DNA of 64,000 nucleotides. It comes from [Mycobacterium] zoologicum (GTDB taxonomy: Bacteria; Actinomycetota; Actinomycetes; Mycobacteriales; Mycobacteriaceae). The notes beneath the pieces were generated by a model. The model searched no databases. It was not told the origin of the DNA and worked only from the letters and a program-made list of their open reading frames with translations. This document shows positions 46,333 through 57,204 of this stretch, piece by piece. The stretch is from NCBI RefSeq assembly GCF_020172665.1, contig NZ_CP083985.1, positions 3,924,711-3,988,710 of the forward strand, given 5' to 3'. Numbering within the stretch: the stretch's first letter is position 1; each line of letters starts with the position of its first letter. A program made the position numbers and the translations under genes.

Positions 46333-46471
46333 ATAGTGCCAGCGTCGATGCGTCAAGTCGAACCGTTGCGGCAGGACACATAGCGTCCCGAGGGTGTTGG
46401 AGGTGGGAGATTCCCCTACGCGATGCGTATCGTTACTGGCGAGTAAGTCAACTGAAGGAGCCGCCCACCAC

Positions 46472-47143
46472 ATGCCGTCACCAGTCGACAGCAACCCGGG
46501 CCGCGGATCGGGCACACAACCCCGCGACGTCATCAGCGTGGCTGTGCTGAACGAGGCCGACCTCGGCTCCGAGGCACAGCGCGAACGCCGCAAACGCATC
46601 CTTGATGCGACCCTGGCGATTGCTTCCAAGGGCGGATACGACGCCGTGCAGATGCGTGCGGTCGCCGACCGCGCCGACGTCGCGGTCGGCACCCTGTATC
46701 GGTACTTCCCATCGAAGGTCCACCTGCTGGTCTCGGCGATGGGCCGGGAGATCGCACGGGTGGACACCAAGACCGACCCGGCGACGTTCGCAGAAACCAC
46801 CCGGCACCAGCGGCTGAACCTGGTGGTCAACAAGCTCAACCGCGCCATGCAGCGCAACCCCCTGCTCACCGAGGCCATGACCAGGGCGTACGTCTTCGCC
46901 GACGCGTCGGCCGCCGGCGAGGTCGACCACGTTCAGAAGCTGATCGACTCGATGTTCGCCGGGGCGATGAGCGACGGCGAGCCGACGGAGGAGCAGTACC
47001 ACATCTCCCGGGTGATCTCGGATGTGTGGCTGTCGAACCTGCTCGCCTGGCTGACCCGACGGGCCTCGGCCACCGACTTCAGCACCCGGCTGGATCTGGC
47101 GGTGCGGCTGCTGATCGGCGACGACGACCGCCCCAAGGTCTAG
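46472..47143 (+). CDS. kstR: Cholesterol-catabolism repressor KstR
   Basis: 223 residues from ATG 46472, which has AAGGAG eight bases upstream; the longer in-frame reading to 46394 is less likely. The helix-turn-helix YDAVQMRAVADRADVAVGTLYRYFPSK spans about residues 56-82. KstR represses the sterol uptake and ring A/B and side-chain genes and is released by CoA thioesters of steroid intermediates. All eight KstR boxes in this window are its probable targets. Confidence 0.95.
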   Translation: MPSPVDSNPGRGSGTQPRDVISVAVLNEADLGSEAQRERRKRILDATLAIASKGGYDAVQMRAVADRADVAVGTLYRYFPSKVHLLVSAMGREIARVDTKTDPATFAETTRHQRLNLVVNKLNRAMQRNPLLTEAMTRAYVFADASAAGEVDHVQKLIDSMFAGAMSDGEPTEEQYHISRVISDVWLSNLLAWLTRRASATDFSTRLDLAVRLLIGDDDRPKV

Positions 47144-47161
47144 CCCCAGGTTCTCAGGAGA

Positions 47162-48439
47162 GTGCCTACCGGTTCACGAGATTCGGAACCGGTGACCGCC
47201 TCCGCAACCGACCCGATCCCGCGCCGGCTGGCGCACGCGCTGGACCTGTTGAACTTCACCCTGGCCGACGTGCGCGACGGCCTCGGGCCCTACCTGTCGA
47301 TCTACCTGCTGGTGACCCACCATTGGGACCAGGCGTCGATCGGCCTCGTCATGGCGATCGGCGGCGTCGCCGCGGTCGTGGCGCAGACCCCGGTGGGCGC
47401 GCTGGTCGACCGAACCACCGCCAAACGCGCATTGCTCGTCGTCGGTGCGCTGGCCGTCACGGCTGCGGCATTGGCGATGCCGCTGTTCCCCGGCTTCTAC
47501 AGCGTCGCGGCATTGCAGCTGCTCACCGGCGTCGCGGGCTCGGTGTTCGCACCCGCACTGGCCGCGATCACCCTGGGCGTGGTCGGTCCACGGCTGTTCG
47601 CGAAACGCATCGGCCGCAACGAATCGTTCAACCATGCCGGCAATGCCGTGACCGCGGCCGCGACCGGTGCCCTGGCTTACTTCTACGGCCCGATCGTGGT
47701 GTTCTGGATGCTGGCCGCCATGGCCGCGCTCAGTGTCGCGGCCACGCTGGGCGTACCCGAGTCCGCGATCGATCACGACGTAGCGCGGGGCATGGATCAT
47801 CTGGCCGGTGAGCCCCATCGGCAGCCATCGGGATTCGCGGCGCTGCTGCGCAACCGGCGACTGCTGGTGTTCGCCGCGACGGTGGTGATGTTCCACTTCG
47901 CCAATGCGGCGATGCTGCCGTTGGTCGGCCAGGAACTGGCGCTGGTCAACACCGAAATAGGCACCGCGCTGATGGCGGTGTGCATCGTGGCCGCCCAGCT
48001 GGTGATGGTGCCGGTGGCCTATCTGGCCGGCGCCAAAGCCGATACCTGGGGCCGCAAGCCGATCTTCCTGGTGGGGTTCGCGGTCCTGACCGTCCGAGGG
48101 CTGCTCTACCCGGTTTGGGACAACTCCTACTGGCTGGTCGGGGTGCAGTTGCTCGACGGGGTGGGAGCGGGCATCTTCGGTGCACTGTTCCCGCTGGTCG
48201 TACAAGACGTCACGCACGGAACCGGCCGTTTCAACGTGAGCCTGGGGGCGATCACCACCGCCTGGGGTGTGGGCGCCGCATTGTCGAACTTCGTCGCCGG
48301 CCAAATCGTGTCGACCTCGGGCTACAACACGGCATTTCTCACACTGGCTGCGGTAGCCGGCGCCGGTTTCATGCTCTACCTGACCGCTATGCCCGAGACC
48401 GCCGGAATCAGCGGCCGGACCGAACCCCCGTTAGCCTGA
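47162..48439 (+). CDS. Major facilitator superfamily transporter
   Basis: 425 residues with about twelve hydrophobic segments; the motif GALVDRTTAKRALL fits the MFS loop 2-3 signature and ADTWGRKPIFLVG the loop 8-9 repeat. GTG 47162 directly follows AGGAGA, which is closer than ideal; an in-frame GTG at 47192 is an alternative. It is 18 bp downstream of kstR and may be co-transcribed. In M. tuberculosis a LacI-type regulator and lppH follow kstR, so the neighbourhood differs. Substrate is unknown. Confidence 0.8.
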   Translation: MPTGSRDSEPVTASATDPIPRRLAHALDLLNFTLADVRDGLGPYLSIYLLVTHHWDQASIGLVMAIGGVAAVVAQTPVGALVDRTTAKRALLVVGALAVTAAALAMPLFPGFYSVAALQLLTGVAGSVFAPALAAITLGVVGPRLFAKRIGRNESFNHAGNAVTAAATGALAYFYGPIVVFWMLAAMAALSVAATLGVPESAIDHDVARGMDHLAGEPHRQPSGFAALLRNRRLLVFAATVVMFHFANAAMLPLVGQELALVNTEIGTALMAVCIVAAQLVMVPVAYLAGAKADTWGRKPIFLVGFAVLTVRGLLYPVWDNSYWLVGVQLLDGVGAGIFGALFPLVVQDVTHGTGRFNVSLGAITTAWGVGAALSNFVAGQIVSTSGYNTAFLTLAAVAGAGFMLYLTAMPETAGISGRTEPPLA

Positions 48440-48443
48440 GCGG

Positions 48444-49364
48444 ATGCGCCTCAAGCTCGGTCGACCCGACATCGGCCGGTACGCCGACCGGTTCGACGTC
48501 GCACCCGCGGAACCGGGCGCGCCGTTGTCGGTGACGTGGCTCGGCGTGACCAGCATGCTGATCGACGACGGGTCATCGGCGCTGATGACCGACGGCTACT
48601 TCTCCCGCCCCAGTCTGGCTCGGGTGGCACTGCGCAAGGTGGCGCCGTCGGCCGCACGCATAGACGGCTGCCTGGCCCGGGCAGGCGTGCGTGAGCTGGC
48701 TGCGGTGATCCCCCTGCACTCACACATCGATCACGCGCTGGACTCCGCGGTGGTGGCCGAACGCACCGGCGCGGCACTGGTGGGCGGCGAGTCGACGGCC
48801 AATGTCGGTCGGGGGCAGGGGCTCTCGGACGACAGCCTGATCATCGTCACTCCAGGAGCGCCCATCACGCTCGGCGGCTATGACGTCACCCTGATCGAAT
48901 CGCGGCACTGTCCGCCGGATCGTTTCCCCGGCGTCATCACGACCGTCGTCGTGCCGCCGGTGCGGGCGTCGGCCTACAAGTGCGGTGAGGCATGGTCGGC
49001 GCTGGTGGACCACCGCCCCTCGGGCCGCAGCCTGCTGATCATGGGCAGCGCGGGGTTCATCCCGGGGGCGTTGGCCGGCCGCAGCGCCGAAGTGGTCTAT
49101 CTGGGCATCGGCCAGCTCGGCATCCAGCCCCGGCAATATCTGGTCGACTACTGGGCTGAGACCGTCCGCGCGGTCGGGGCTTCCACCGTCGTGCTGACGC
49201 ACTGGGACGACTTCTTTCAACCCCTGTCGAAACCGTTGCGCGCCTTGCCCTATGCCGGCGACGACCTGAACGTCACAATGCGGGTTCTCGGCGAGCTGGC
49301 CGAGGCCGACGGAGTCGGACTGCACCTGCCCACGGTGTGGCGCCGCGAGGATCCGTGGGCCTGA
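48444..49364 (+). CDS. Metallo-beta-lactamase-fold hydrolase (Rv3577 type)
   Basis: 306 residues. Metal motif HSHIDH (His92, His94, Asp96, His97), later LVDHRPSGRSLLIMGSAGFIPG and VLTHWDDFF. It belongs to the UlaG-like/L-ascorbate lactonase-like branch by its compact form, but the substrate is unknown. It starts 4 nt after the MFS gene and overlaps the permease gene by 10 bases. Confidence 0.82.
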   Translation: MRLKLGRPDIGRYADRFDVAPAEPGAPLSVTWLGVTSMLIDDGSSALMTDGYFSRPSLARVALRKVAPSAARIDGCLARAGVRELAAVIPLHSHIDHALDSAVVAERTGAALVGGESTANVGRGQGLSDDSLIIVTPGAPITLGGYDVTLIESRHCPPDRFPGVITTVVVPPVRASAYKCGEAWSALVDHRPSGRSLLIMGSAGFIPGALAGRSAEVVYLGIGQLGIQPRQYLVDYWAETVRAVGASTVVLTHWDDFFQPLSKPLRALPYAGDDLNVTMRVLGELAEADGVGLHLPTVWRREDPWA

Positions 49365-50605
49365 CCCTGGCGCTTGCCCTGCTGCTGCTCGCCCTGGTAC
49401 TGGGGTTCGCGGTGGCCCGGCCGCGGGGCTGGCCGGAGGTCTTCGCCGCGGTGCCGGCCGCCGGGATCGTGGTTGCCACCGGAGCCATCTCCATGCACGA
49501 CGCGGCCGCCGAAGCCGCCGGGCTGCTGCAGGTGGTGGCTTTCCTGGGTGCGGTGCTGGTGCTGGCACAACTCTGCGACGATGAGGGCCTGTTCGAGGCG
49601 GCCGGCGCGGCGATGGCCCGCGGCGACGTCGGCCCGCCACAACATCTGCTGCGCCGCGTCTTCGTGATCGCCGCCGCCTTGACCGCGGTGCTGAGTTTGG
49701 ATGCGACGGTGCTGTTGCTGACCCCGGTGGTGCTGATGATGGCCCGTCGTCGCCGGGCGCCGATCCGCCCGCACGCGTATGCGACCGCGCACCTGGCCAA
49801 CACCGCTTCGCTGCTGCTTCCGGTGTCCAACCTGACCAACCTGCTGGCTTTCCAGCAGGCCGGACTGTCCTTCGTGAAGTTCACCGCGCTGATGGCGGCC
49901 CCGTGGCTGGCCGCCACCGCGGTCGTGTACCTGATCTTCCGGTGGTTCTTCCACGCCGATCTGCGTGCGACACCTGCGCACCACCAGGCCGGCCCGCCGC
50001 CGGCGGTTCCGGTGTTCGTGCTGGTGATGCTGGGCCTGACGCTGATCGGTTTCGTGGTCGCCGAGACGATCGGCATCACCCCGGCCTGGGCGGCGTTTGC
50101 CGGTGCGGCAGTCCTGGCAGTCCGCGCGCTGGCGCAGCGGCGCGCGACCCCGGCCGGGATCCTGCGATCGGCCAACCTGGGCTTTCTGGTGTTCGTACTG
50201 GCCCTGGGTGTGGTGGTCCGCGCCGTCGTCGACAACGGGCTGGGCGATCGGATGGGCGCGGTGCTGCCGTCGGGATCCGGCCTGGCGGCGCTGCTGGGCG
50301 TCGCCGCAGTCGCCGCCGTGCTGGCCAACGTGGTCAACAACCTGCCGGCGACGCTGGTGCTGGTGCCGCTGGTGGTACCCAGTGGCCCGGTCGCGGTGTT
50401 GGCGGTGCTGATCGGTGTCAACATCGGCCCCAATCTGACCTACGTCGGATCGCTGTCGAATCTGCTGTGGCGCAGGGTCTTACGCCGCTATGACGTTCCG
50501 GCCGGCGTTGGCGAATACACCCGGCTGGGTTTGTGTACGGTTCCGGCGACGCTGCTGGTGGCGGTGCTCGCACTGTGGGGCGGTGCGCGACTGCTGGGCG
50601 TCTAG
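49355..50605 (+). CDS. arsB2: ArsB/NhaD-type membrane permease
   Basis: 416 residues from GTG 49355, with about ten to eleven hydrophobic segments. Conserved helices include LSLDATVLLLTPVVLMMARRR, NTASLLLPVSNLTNLLAF and NVVNNLPATLVLVPL...GVNIGPNLTYVGSLSNLLW, typical of the ArsB/NhaD ion-transporter superfamily. Position matches Rv3578 (arsB2). Arsenite transport is only one possibility. Its stop overlaps the convergent GDPD gene stop in CTAG. Confidence 0.85.
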   Translation: MGLTLALALLLLALVLGFAVARPRGWPEVFAAVPAAGIVVATGAISMHDAAAEAAGLLQVVAFLGAVLVLAQLCDDEGLFEAAGAAMARGDVGPPQHLLRRVFVIAAALTAVLSLDATVLLLTPVVLMMARRRRAPIRPHAYATAHLANTASLLLPVSNLTNLLAFQQAGLSFVKFTALMAAPWLAATAVVYLIFRWFFHADLRATPAHHQAGPPPAVPVFVLVMLGLTLIGFVVAETIGITPAWAAFAGAAVLAVRALAQRRATPAGILRSANLGFLVFVLALGVVVRAVVDNGLGDRMGAVLPSGSGLAALLGVAAVAAVLANVVNNLPATLVLVPLVVPSGPVAVLAVLIGVNIGPNLTYVGSLSNLLWRRVLRRYDVPAGVGEYTRLGLCTVPATLLVAVLALWGGARLLGV

Positions 50606-51498
50606 CCTGCGGGGTAGGCCGGCGGCAGCGGCATGCCCAACTCGGCCAGAACCTGGCGTGCCCGCGACGGATAGTCGGTGATCAGGCCGTCAACGCCGGC
50701 GGCGATCTGCTGCCGGATGGCGTCGGCGTCGTTGACCGTCCACGGGATCACCCGCAGCCCCGCGGCGTGCGCGCGGTCCACGAATGCTCGGTCCACCGGC
50801 GAATACTCCGGGGACACGATGTCAGCGCCGGCCCCCACGGCGCCGACGATCGGGTCGGCACCCTCTTCCCACAGTGCGACAAGGGGAATCGCCGGTTCGG
50901 CGGCGCGTACCAGAGGCAGGGTCGTCCAGTCGAAGCTCTGGATCTCGACGGAATCGAGCTTTCCGGCGGCGCGCACCGCGGCCAGGATCACCTCGACGAT
51001 CTGGCGCTGATTGTCGGCGTCGACCTTGGTCTCGATGTTGTAGCGGACCCCCGTGTGACCGGCGAGCGCGAAGACCTCGGGCAGTGTCGCGATCACGTTG
51101 CCCCGAACCACTTCCGCATCCGGGAACGCCGGCAACAGCTTTCCGCAGTCCAGCGTGCGTACCTGGGCCAGGGTCAGCTCTGCGACACGCTTGCCGACGT
51201 AGGGGTACTGCGGGTCACCGGCGAACACCGGGCCGGTGTCGGTGCACTTCTCCGGCTCGATCACCGAGTCATGCCACACCAGCGGCTGAACGTCGCGGGT
51301 CAGCACTATGTCCAATTCCAGTGTGCTGACACCTAGTTCAAGAGACTTGGCGAAGGCACGCAGCGAACTCTCGGTGGTTTCCCCGCGGCCGCCGCGATGC
51401 GACTGCAGATCGAAGGCCGCGCCTGAGGCCTCAGCCGGTGTCACAGCGCTGGCCATCGCAGCCGCCAGCACCAGGGCAACAGCGACACCGCGAATCAC
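50602..51498 (-). CDS. Secreted glycerophosphodiester phosphodiesterase
   Basis: 298 residues from GTG 51498. A signal peptide ([24 protein letters not shown]) precedes a GDPD TIM barrel with [14 protein letters not shown] (catalytic His34, Arg35), [19 protein letters not shown] and YNIETKVD. It hydrolyses glycerophosphodiesters outside the membrane. It starts in GTGA overlap with the methyltransferase gene. Confidence 0.86.
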   Translation of the reverse strand: MIRGVAVALVLAAAMASAVTPAEASGAAFDLQSHRGGRGETTESSLRAFAKSLELGVSTLELDIVLTRDVQPLVWHDSVIEPEKCTDTGPVFAGDPQYPYVGKRVAELTLAQVRTLDCGKLLPAFPDAEVVRGNVIATLPEVFALAGHTGVRYNIETKVDADNQRQIVEVILAAVRAAGKLDSVEIQSFDWTTLPLVRAAEPAIPLVALWEEGADPIVGAVGAGADIVSPEYSPVDRAFVDRAHAAGLRVIPWTVNDADAIRQQIAAGVDGLITDYPSRARQVLAELGMPLPPAYPAG

Positions 51499-52436
51499 CT
51501 TCGCTGGCGGGCGATCTCGGCGAGCACCACGCCGGCGGCCACCGACGCGTTGAGCGACTCGGTGGGCCCGGCCATAGGAATCGACACGATGGCGTCGCAG
51601 TTCTGCCGGACCAGCCGGGACAGGCCCTTACCCTCGGAACCGACCACCAACACCATCGGACCGGTGCCGTCCAGCTCGTCGACGACGGTGTCACCGCCGG
51701 CATCCAGGCCGACCACCTGCAGGCCGCGATCGGCCCACGCCTTGAGGGTCTGGTTGAGATTGGACGCACGCGCGACCGGAAGGCGTGCTGCCGCACCGGC
51801 ACTGGTGCGCCAGGCCACCGCGGTGACCGACGCCGAGCGGCGCTGCGGGATGAGCACGCCGTGGCCGCCGAAGGCCGCCACCGAACGCACGATGGCGCCC
51901 AGGTTGCGCGGATCGGAGATGTTGTCCAACGCGACCAGCAAGGGCGGCGAAACGTCCTGCCGCGCAGCGGCCAGCAGGTCGTCGGGGTGGGCATAGTTGT
52001 ACGGCGGAACCTGCAGCGCGATGCCCTGGTGCAGGCCGTTGGTGGTCATCTTGTCCAGATCCGACCGCGGCACTTCCAGGATCGGCAGGCCCGAATCGGC
52101 TGCGCGGGTTACGGATTCGGTCAGACGTTCGTCGGCCTCGGCGCCGAGCGCCACGTACAGCGCAGTGGCGGGGATGCCGGCGCGCAGGCATTCCAATACC
52201 GGATTGCGGCCCAGGACGGTTTCACTCTCGTCGGTGCGCTTGGTGGTCCGGTAGGACCGCTGCTTGGCCACCCGCTTGGCCGCCTTGGCCGCCGGGTGAT
52301 ACTCACGCTTGTGCGCGGGCGGAGTGGCACCGCGGCCCTCGAGCCCGCGGCGCCGCTGACCGCCGGAGCCGACGGTCGGGCCCTTCTTGGTTCCGGGTTT
52401 GCGCACTGCGCCTTTGCGTTTGGAGTTGCCGGCCAT
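51495..52436 (-). CDS. SpoU/TrmH-family rRNA 2'-O-methyltransferase (Rv3579c type)
   Basis: 313 residues. A basic N-terminal tail ([19 protein letters not shown]) is followed by a substrate-binding domain ([22 protein letters not shown]) and a knotted SPOUT domain ([49 protein letters not shown]). It is RlmB-like, likely acting on 23S rRNA. It abuts cysS with no gap. Confidence 0.88.
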   Translation of the reverse strand: MAGNSKRKGAVRKPGTKKGPTVGSGGQRRRGLEGRGATPPAHKREYHPAAKAAKRVAKQRSYRTTKRTDESETVLGRNPVLECLRAGIPATALYVALGAEADERLTESVTRAADSGLPILEVPRSDLDKMTTNGLHQGIALQVPPYNYAHPDDLLAAARQDVSPPLLVALDNISDPRNLGAIVRSVAAFGGHGVLIPQRRSASVTAVAWRTSAGAAARLPVARASNLNQTLKAWADRGLQVVGLDAGGDTVVDELDGTGPMVLVVGSEGKGLSRLVRQNCDAIVSIPMAGPTESLNASVAAGVVLAEIARQRR

Positions 52437-53846
52437 CTATGCGGTTCCCTCCACCAACAGCGACCACTGCGGACCGTCCCCGGTGTCGGTGACGTCGATA
52501 CCGGCATCCTTGAGCCGGCCCCGGATCTCGTCGGCCAGCGCCCAGTCCTGTTCGGCGCGGGCGGCCGCCCGGCGCTCGAGTTCCGCGCGCACCAACACAT
52601 CGACCGCCGCCAGCGCCGCCGACGTCTCGTCGCGCGACTCCCAGCGCTCATCGAGCGGATCGCAGCCCAGCACGCCCATCATGGCCCGGATGGCTCCGGC
52701 AGCGGCCAGCGCGCCGTCGTGGTCGCCGGAATCCAGCGCCCGGTTGCCCTCGGCGCGCGTCCGGTGCACCTCGGCCAGTGCAATGGGCACCGCCAGATCG
52801 TCGTCGAGGGCGGCCGCGAAACGCTCGGTCCAGGTGGTGGGGACCACCGCACCCACCCGGCTGCGGACCCGGTGCAGGAACTCCTCGATGCCGACGTAGG
52901 CGTTGACGGCGTCGCGCAGGGCGTTCTCGGAGAACTCCAGCATCGACCGGTAATGGGCACTGCCCAGGTAGTAGCGCAGTTCGGCGGGCCGGACCCGCTG
53001 CAGCACCGCCGACATCGACAGCACGTTGCCCAGCGACTTGCTCATCTTCTCGCCGCCCAGGGTGACCCACCCGTTGTGCAGCCAGTAGTTGGCGAATCCG
53101 TCGCCGGCGGCGCGGCTCTGGGCGATCTCGTTCTCGTGATGCGGGAAGACCAGGTCCATCCCGCCGCAGTGGATGTCGAAGGCGGGGCCGAGATAGGCGC
53201 CGGCCATCGCCGAGCACTCCAGATGCCAGCCCGGGCGGCCCGGCCCCCACGGCGTCGGCCAACTGGGCTCGCCGGGTTTGGCGCCCTTCCACAAGGTGAA
53301 GTCACGGGGATCGCGCTTGCCGGTGGCCGCGCCCTCGCCCTGGTGCACGTCGTCGATCTTGTGACCGGAGAGCTGACCGTATTCGGGGTAGCTGAGCACG
53401 TCGAAATAGACGTCGCCGCCGCCGGTATAGGCGTGACCCGCCTCGATCAGCCGCTGGATGAGTTCGACCATCTGGGTGATGTGCCCGGTGGCGCGGGGCT
53501 CGACCGACGGCGGCAACACACCCAGTGCCTCATAGGCGGCGGTGAACTCCCGTTCGTAGGTGGCGGCCCACTCCCACCAGGGCCGGCCGGCCGCGGCGGC
53601 CTTGGTCAGGATCTTGTCGTCGATGTCGGTCACGTTGCGCACAAAGGCGACGTCGTAGCCACGGGCGCTCAGCCAGCGACGCAGCACATCGAAGGCGACT
53701 CCGCTGCGAACGTGGCCGATGTGCGGTGCCGCCTGCACGGTCGCACCGCAGAGATAGATGGACGCATGGCCGGGCCGCAGCGGAACGAAGTCACGAACGG
53801 CGCCGGTTGCCGTGTCGTGCAGCCGCAGGCTGGGGCGATCGGTCAC
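52437..53846 (-). CDS. cysS: Cysteinyl-tRNA synthetase CysS
   Basis: 469 residues from GTG 53846, the length of M. tuberculosis CysS1. Class I motifs are PHIGHVRSG (HIGH-like) and EKMSKSLGN (KMSKS); zinc ligands include Cys33 in YLCGAT and the CSAMAG and HCGGMDL...HHENE segments. It is divergent from a secreted-protein gene. Confidence 0.95.
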   Translation of the reverse strand: MTDRPSLRLHDTATGAVRDFVPLRPGHASIYLCGATVQAAPHIGHVRSGVAFDVLRRWLSARGYDVAFVRNVTDIDDKILTKAAAAGRPWWEWAATYEREFTAAYEALGVLPPSVEPRATGHITQMVELIQRLIEAGHAYTGGGDVYFDVLSYPEYGQLSGHKIDDVHQGEGAATGKRDPRDFTLWKGAKPGEPSWPTPWGPGRPGWHLECSAMAGAYLGPAFDIHCGGMDLVFPHHENEIAQSRAAGDGFANYWLHNGWVTLGGEKMSKSLGNVLSMSAVLQRVRPAELRYYLGSAHYRSMLEFSENALRDAVNAYVGIEEFLHRVRSRVGAVVPTTWTERFAAALDDDLAVPIALAEVHRTRAEGNRALDSGDHDGALAAAGAIRAMMGVLGCDPLDERWESRDETSAALAAVDVLVRAELERRAAARAEQDWALADEIRGRLKDAGIDVTDTGDGPQWSLLVEGTA

Positions 53847-53995
53847 GACGGGCCAGCTTACCGGGCGGTTCGCGGGTGGCTGTCCACACGGCGGCACCAC
53901 GGCGCCAACACCAGCTTCTATCAGGCAATTACCAGGCATGGGCACCAGTTGCCGTATCGGTGGACAGGCGGTCACCGGTGGCATATATTGCGGCA

Positions 53996-54655
53996 GTGAG
54001 CAATCGTCTGGTGGCAGTATCCGGAGCACTTCTGGCTGCGGCCGCAATCGCGTCGTCCGGCATGGCATATGCCGATGAGCCGAACCAGCAGCAGCCGGGC
54101 CAGACCGAGGCCGCCCCTGCCGAGGCCACCCCCGCCGAGCAGATGGCGCAGGTCCAGCAGGAGCAGCAAGAAGAGCAGCAGCGCCAGCAGGCCGACCAGA
54201 TGGGCCAGATGGGTCAGACCGCATCTACCGCCGGCGCCAGCGCCAGCACCGCCAGCATGGCTGCGATGGGTCCCCAGATCGGTATGCAGATGGCGATGAT
54301 GGCCCCGATGCTGGCGATGTACGCCCCGATGCTGGGTATGCCGCTGGTGAGCGGCCTGGCTTCCAGTGGCGCCAACGTCGGCACCGAAACCGCCACCACC
54401 GCCGCCGAAGGCGCAGCGCAGACCGGTTCGGCCGCGGCCACTGACCTCTTCAGCGGTGCCGGCGACGCCGGCACAAACCTCTTCGGCGACGCCAGCGACC
54501 TCAGCACGAACCTCCTCGGCGACACGAGCGACCTCGGCTTGAACCTCGGCGCCGACACAGCCGACGCCGTCACCGCCGGCGCTGCCGACGCCGGTGTGAA
54601 CGTCGGAACCGAGGTCGCGTGCGGCATCGTCGGCGTCATCTTCGGCGCCTGCTAG
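53996..54655 (+). CDS. Secreted Gln/Ala/Met-rich protein with 11-residue repeats
   Basis: 219 residues from GTG 53996. A signal peptide ([26 protein letters not shown]) is followed by a Gln/Glu-rich run ([21 protein letters not shown]), a Met/Ala/Pro-rich hydrophobic stretch, and about three 11-residue repeats ([33 protein letters not shown]). TATATT at 53984-53989 lies seven bases before the start, so the mRNA is probably leaderless. The family is not recognised. Confidence 0.7.
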   Translation: MSNRLVAVSGALLAAAAIASSGMAYADEPNQQQPGQTEAAPAEATPAEQMAQVQQEQQEEQQRQQADQMGQMGQTASTAGASASTASMAAMGPQIGMQMAMMAPMLAMYAPMLGMPLVSGLASSGANVGTETATTAAEGAAQTGSAAATDLFSGAGDAGTNLFGDASDLSTNLLGDTSDLGLNLGADTADAVTAGAADAGVNVGTEVACGIVGVIFGAC

Positions 54656-54671
54656 AACGCCGTCCCGCTAA

Positions 54672-55148
54672 TTAGCTGGGCACCACCAATGCGGTAGCAA
54701 CGGCTGCCAGCCCTTCACCCCGGCCGGTCAATCCGAGTCCGTCGGTGGTCGTCGCAGACACCGAGACGGGTGCCCCCAGCAGTTCTGACAGCAGTCGCTG
54801 AGCCTCAACTCGGCGCGGCCCCACCTTGGGCCGGTCTCCGATGACCTGTACCGCGGTATTGCCGATTGTGAAACCGCTCTCGGTCAGCAGGCCGCGCACA
54901 TGGGAGAGCATCACGGCACCGCTGACCTGCGCCCAGCGTGGATCATCGACACCGAACACGGTGCCCAGGTCCCCCAGCCCGGCCGCCGACAACAGCGCGT
55001 CGCACAACGCATGCACCGCCACGTCGCCGTCGGAATGCCCCGCGCAGCCGTCGGCGTCGTCGAACAACAGCCCCAACAGCCAACAGGGCCGCCCAGACTC
55101 GATCGGATGTACGTCGGTGCCCAGACCGACCCGTGGCAGCGGCGTCAC
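54672..55148 (-). CDS. ispF: 2-C-methyl-D-erythritol 2,4-cyclodiphosphate synthase IspF
   Basis: 158 residues. Metal site GLGTDVHPI (Asp12, His14) and [17 protein letters not shown] are complete. It performs the fifth step of the MEP isoprenoid pathway. GTGA overlap with ispD. Confidence 0.95.
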   Translation of the reverse strand: MTPLPRVGLGTDVHPIESGRPCWLLGLLFDDADGCAGHSDGDVAVHALCDALLSAAGLGDLGTVFGVDDPRWAQVSGAVMLSHVRGLLTESGFTIGNTAVQVIGDRPKVGPRRVEAQRLLSELLGAPVSVSATTTDGLGLTGRGEGLAAVATALVVPS

Positions 55149-55810
55149 CGGTTCAGCATCGCCTCGGCGAGCACCGCATCCAGCGCGGTGGTGATCTTGA
55201 AGGCCAGCGGGTCGCCCTCGACGACCTGGACCTGGCCTCCGACGTGCTCGACCAGCGACGCGTCGTCGGTGAACCCGGTGCCCGATCCGGCCTGCTGGTA
55301 GGCCCGCAGTAGCAGTTCGGTGGCGAACCCCTGCGGGGTCTGTACCGCCCGCAGGCCGGCCCGCTCCGGCGTGCCCAGCACCACCCCGTTGGCGTCGACC
55401 GCCTTGATGGTGTCGGACACCGGCAAGGCGGGCACCACGGCACGGTGACCGCCGCGCAGCGCCTCGACCACGCGAACCACCAAGTCCGGCGGAGTCAACG
55501 GCCGTGCGGCATCGTGGACCAGAACAAATTCAGGGTCTCCGGCGCTTTGCAGGGCCAACCGGACCGATTCGACGCGGTCGGCCCCACCTGCGACGATGGT
55601 GGCCGTCTCGGCGAGGATCAGCTTGGCCTCATCGGTGCGGTCCGGTGGCACCGCGACCACGACCTCGTCGACGACGCCGGAGTCACGCAGGCCGGCGACG
55701 GCGCGCTCGACCAGGGTCATCCCGCCGAGCAGAAAGAATGCTTTCGGTAGGCCCGCCCCGAGCCGCACGCCCGATCCGGCCGCCGGAACCACGGCTACCG
55801 TCTTGGCCAC
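55145..55810 (-). CDS. ispD: 2-C-methyl-D-erythritol 4-phosphate cytidylyltransferase IspD
   Basis: 221 residues from GTG 55810. Nucleotide-binding [24 protein letters not shown], and [12 protein letters not shown]. It forms CDP-ME from MEP and CTP. It is translationally coupled to ispF, with carD 32 bp upstream on the same strand. Confidence 0.95.
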   Translation of the reverse strand: MAKTVAVVPAAGSGVRLGAGLPKAFFLLGGMTLVERAVAGLRDSGVVDEVVVAVPPDRTDEAKLILAETATIVAGGADRVESVRLALQSAGDPEFVLVHDAARPLTPPDLVVRVVEALRGGHRAVVPALPVSDTIKAVDANGVVLGTPERAGLRAVQTPQGFATELLLRAYQQAGSGTGFTDDASLVEHVGGQVQVVEGDPLAFKITTALDAVLAEAMLNR

Positions 55811-55842
55811 GGATTTTATCCCGACTGCTCAGGACGACGCGG

Positions 55843-56364
<522 letters not shown>

Positions 56365-56604
56365 ACACGTCGCCCAAACACCGGACTAACAACGGTGCAG
56401 GTCAGGGGCAGTCACGGCCCCGAAGGGGGGTTGACAGCACGGCAGAAGCGTGCATCCCGGGACCGGGTCGAGCGGCCGCGCCGACGGTTCTGAGACGGCC
56501 GCGGGCGGCCGCGGGCCCTGAGCTACCGCCCCGACGAAGTTGCTACTACAGTGCATAGTCACTAGCCGTGCCAGCTGTCCCGACCGCCGAGCAGGAGACC
56601 TCAC

Positions 56605-57153
56605 GTGAACCGGTTCAACAGGACCTTCAACAAGGCTGCCGTCGGCCTGATCGCGGCCGTGGCGCTCGCCGGATGCGGCACCGGGCAGATCTCGCAGACC
56701 GCCGACCAGGCGTCCGCGGTCAACGGCTCCGAGGCCACCGCCGGTGACCTCGCGTTGCGCGACGTGCACATCCAGGCAGTGCAGAACAGCGACGAGCTGG
56801 AGCGTGGCACCACTGTCGACCTGGTCTTCGTGGCCACCAACCAGTCACCGGAGCGCGCGGACGAGCTGACCGGGATCACCACCGCGGTCGGCAAGGTCTC
56901 GGTGACCGGCAACAAGTCCGTGCCGCCCAGCGGCACCCTGATCGTCACCGCCCCGGCCGGCCCGGACCTGCCGACCGCACCGCTCTCCAAGGCACTGCCG
57001 GAAGTAACCGATTCGGGCAATGGGGCCGCCACCGTGACGCTGGACGAGCCCATCCGCAACGGCATGACCTACGAGTTCACCTTCGACTTCAAAAACGCCG
57101 GCCAGATCCGGGTGGACGTGCCGATCGCGGCGGGCGTGCCGACGCGGTACTGA
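56605..57153 (+). CDS. lpqE: Lipoprotein LpqE
   Basis: 182 residues from GTG 56605 after AGGAG. The lipobox ALAGC puts the lipidated Cys at 24. The mature domain (LALRDVHIQAVQNSDELERGTTVDLVFVATNQSPERADELTGITT) resembles copper-chaperone-like/PCuAC-type beta folds but lacks an obvious Met/His cluster. Function is unknown; surface-exposed. Confidence 0.85.
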   Translation: MNRFNRTFNKAAVGLIAAVALAGCGTGQISQTADQASAVNGSEATAGDLALRDVHIQAVQNSDELERGTTVDLVFVATNQSPERADELTGITTAVGKVSVTGNKSVPPSGTLIVTAPAGPDLPTAPLSKALPEVTDSGNGAATVTLDEPIRNGMTYEFTFDFKNAGQIRVDVPIAAGVPTRY

Positions 57154-57204
57154 CCGACGCGTCGTAAGCCTTAGCTGTCGGCCCCACCGGATACCGTTTC
57201 GCGC

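Noticed and set aside
51438..53999. Plus-strand open frame of 853 codons over the methyltransferase and cysS
   Set aside because: Mirror of genuine SpoU and CysS genes; composition is of shadow type and no start signal is seen.
53847..54224. N-terminal extension of cysS
   Set aside because: It would cross the promoter and coding region of the divergent secreted protein; GTG 53846 gives the known CysS length.
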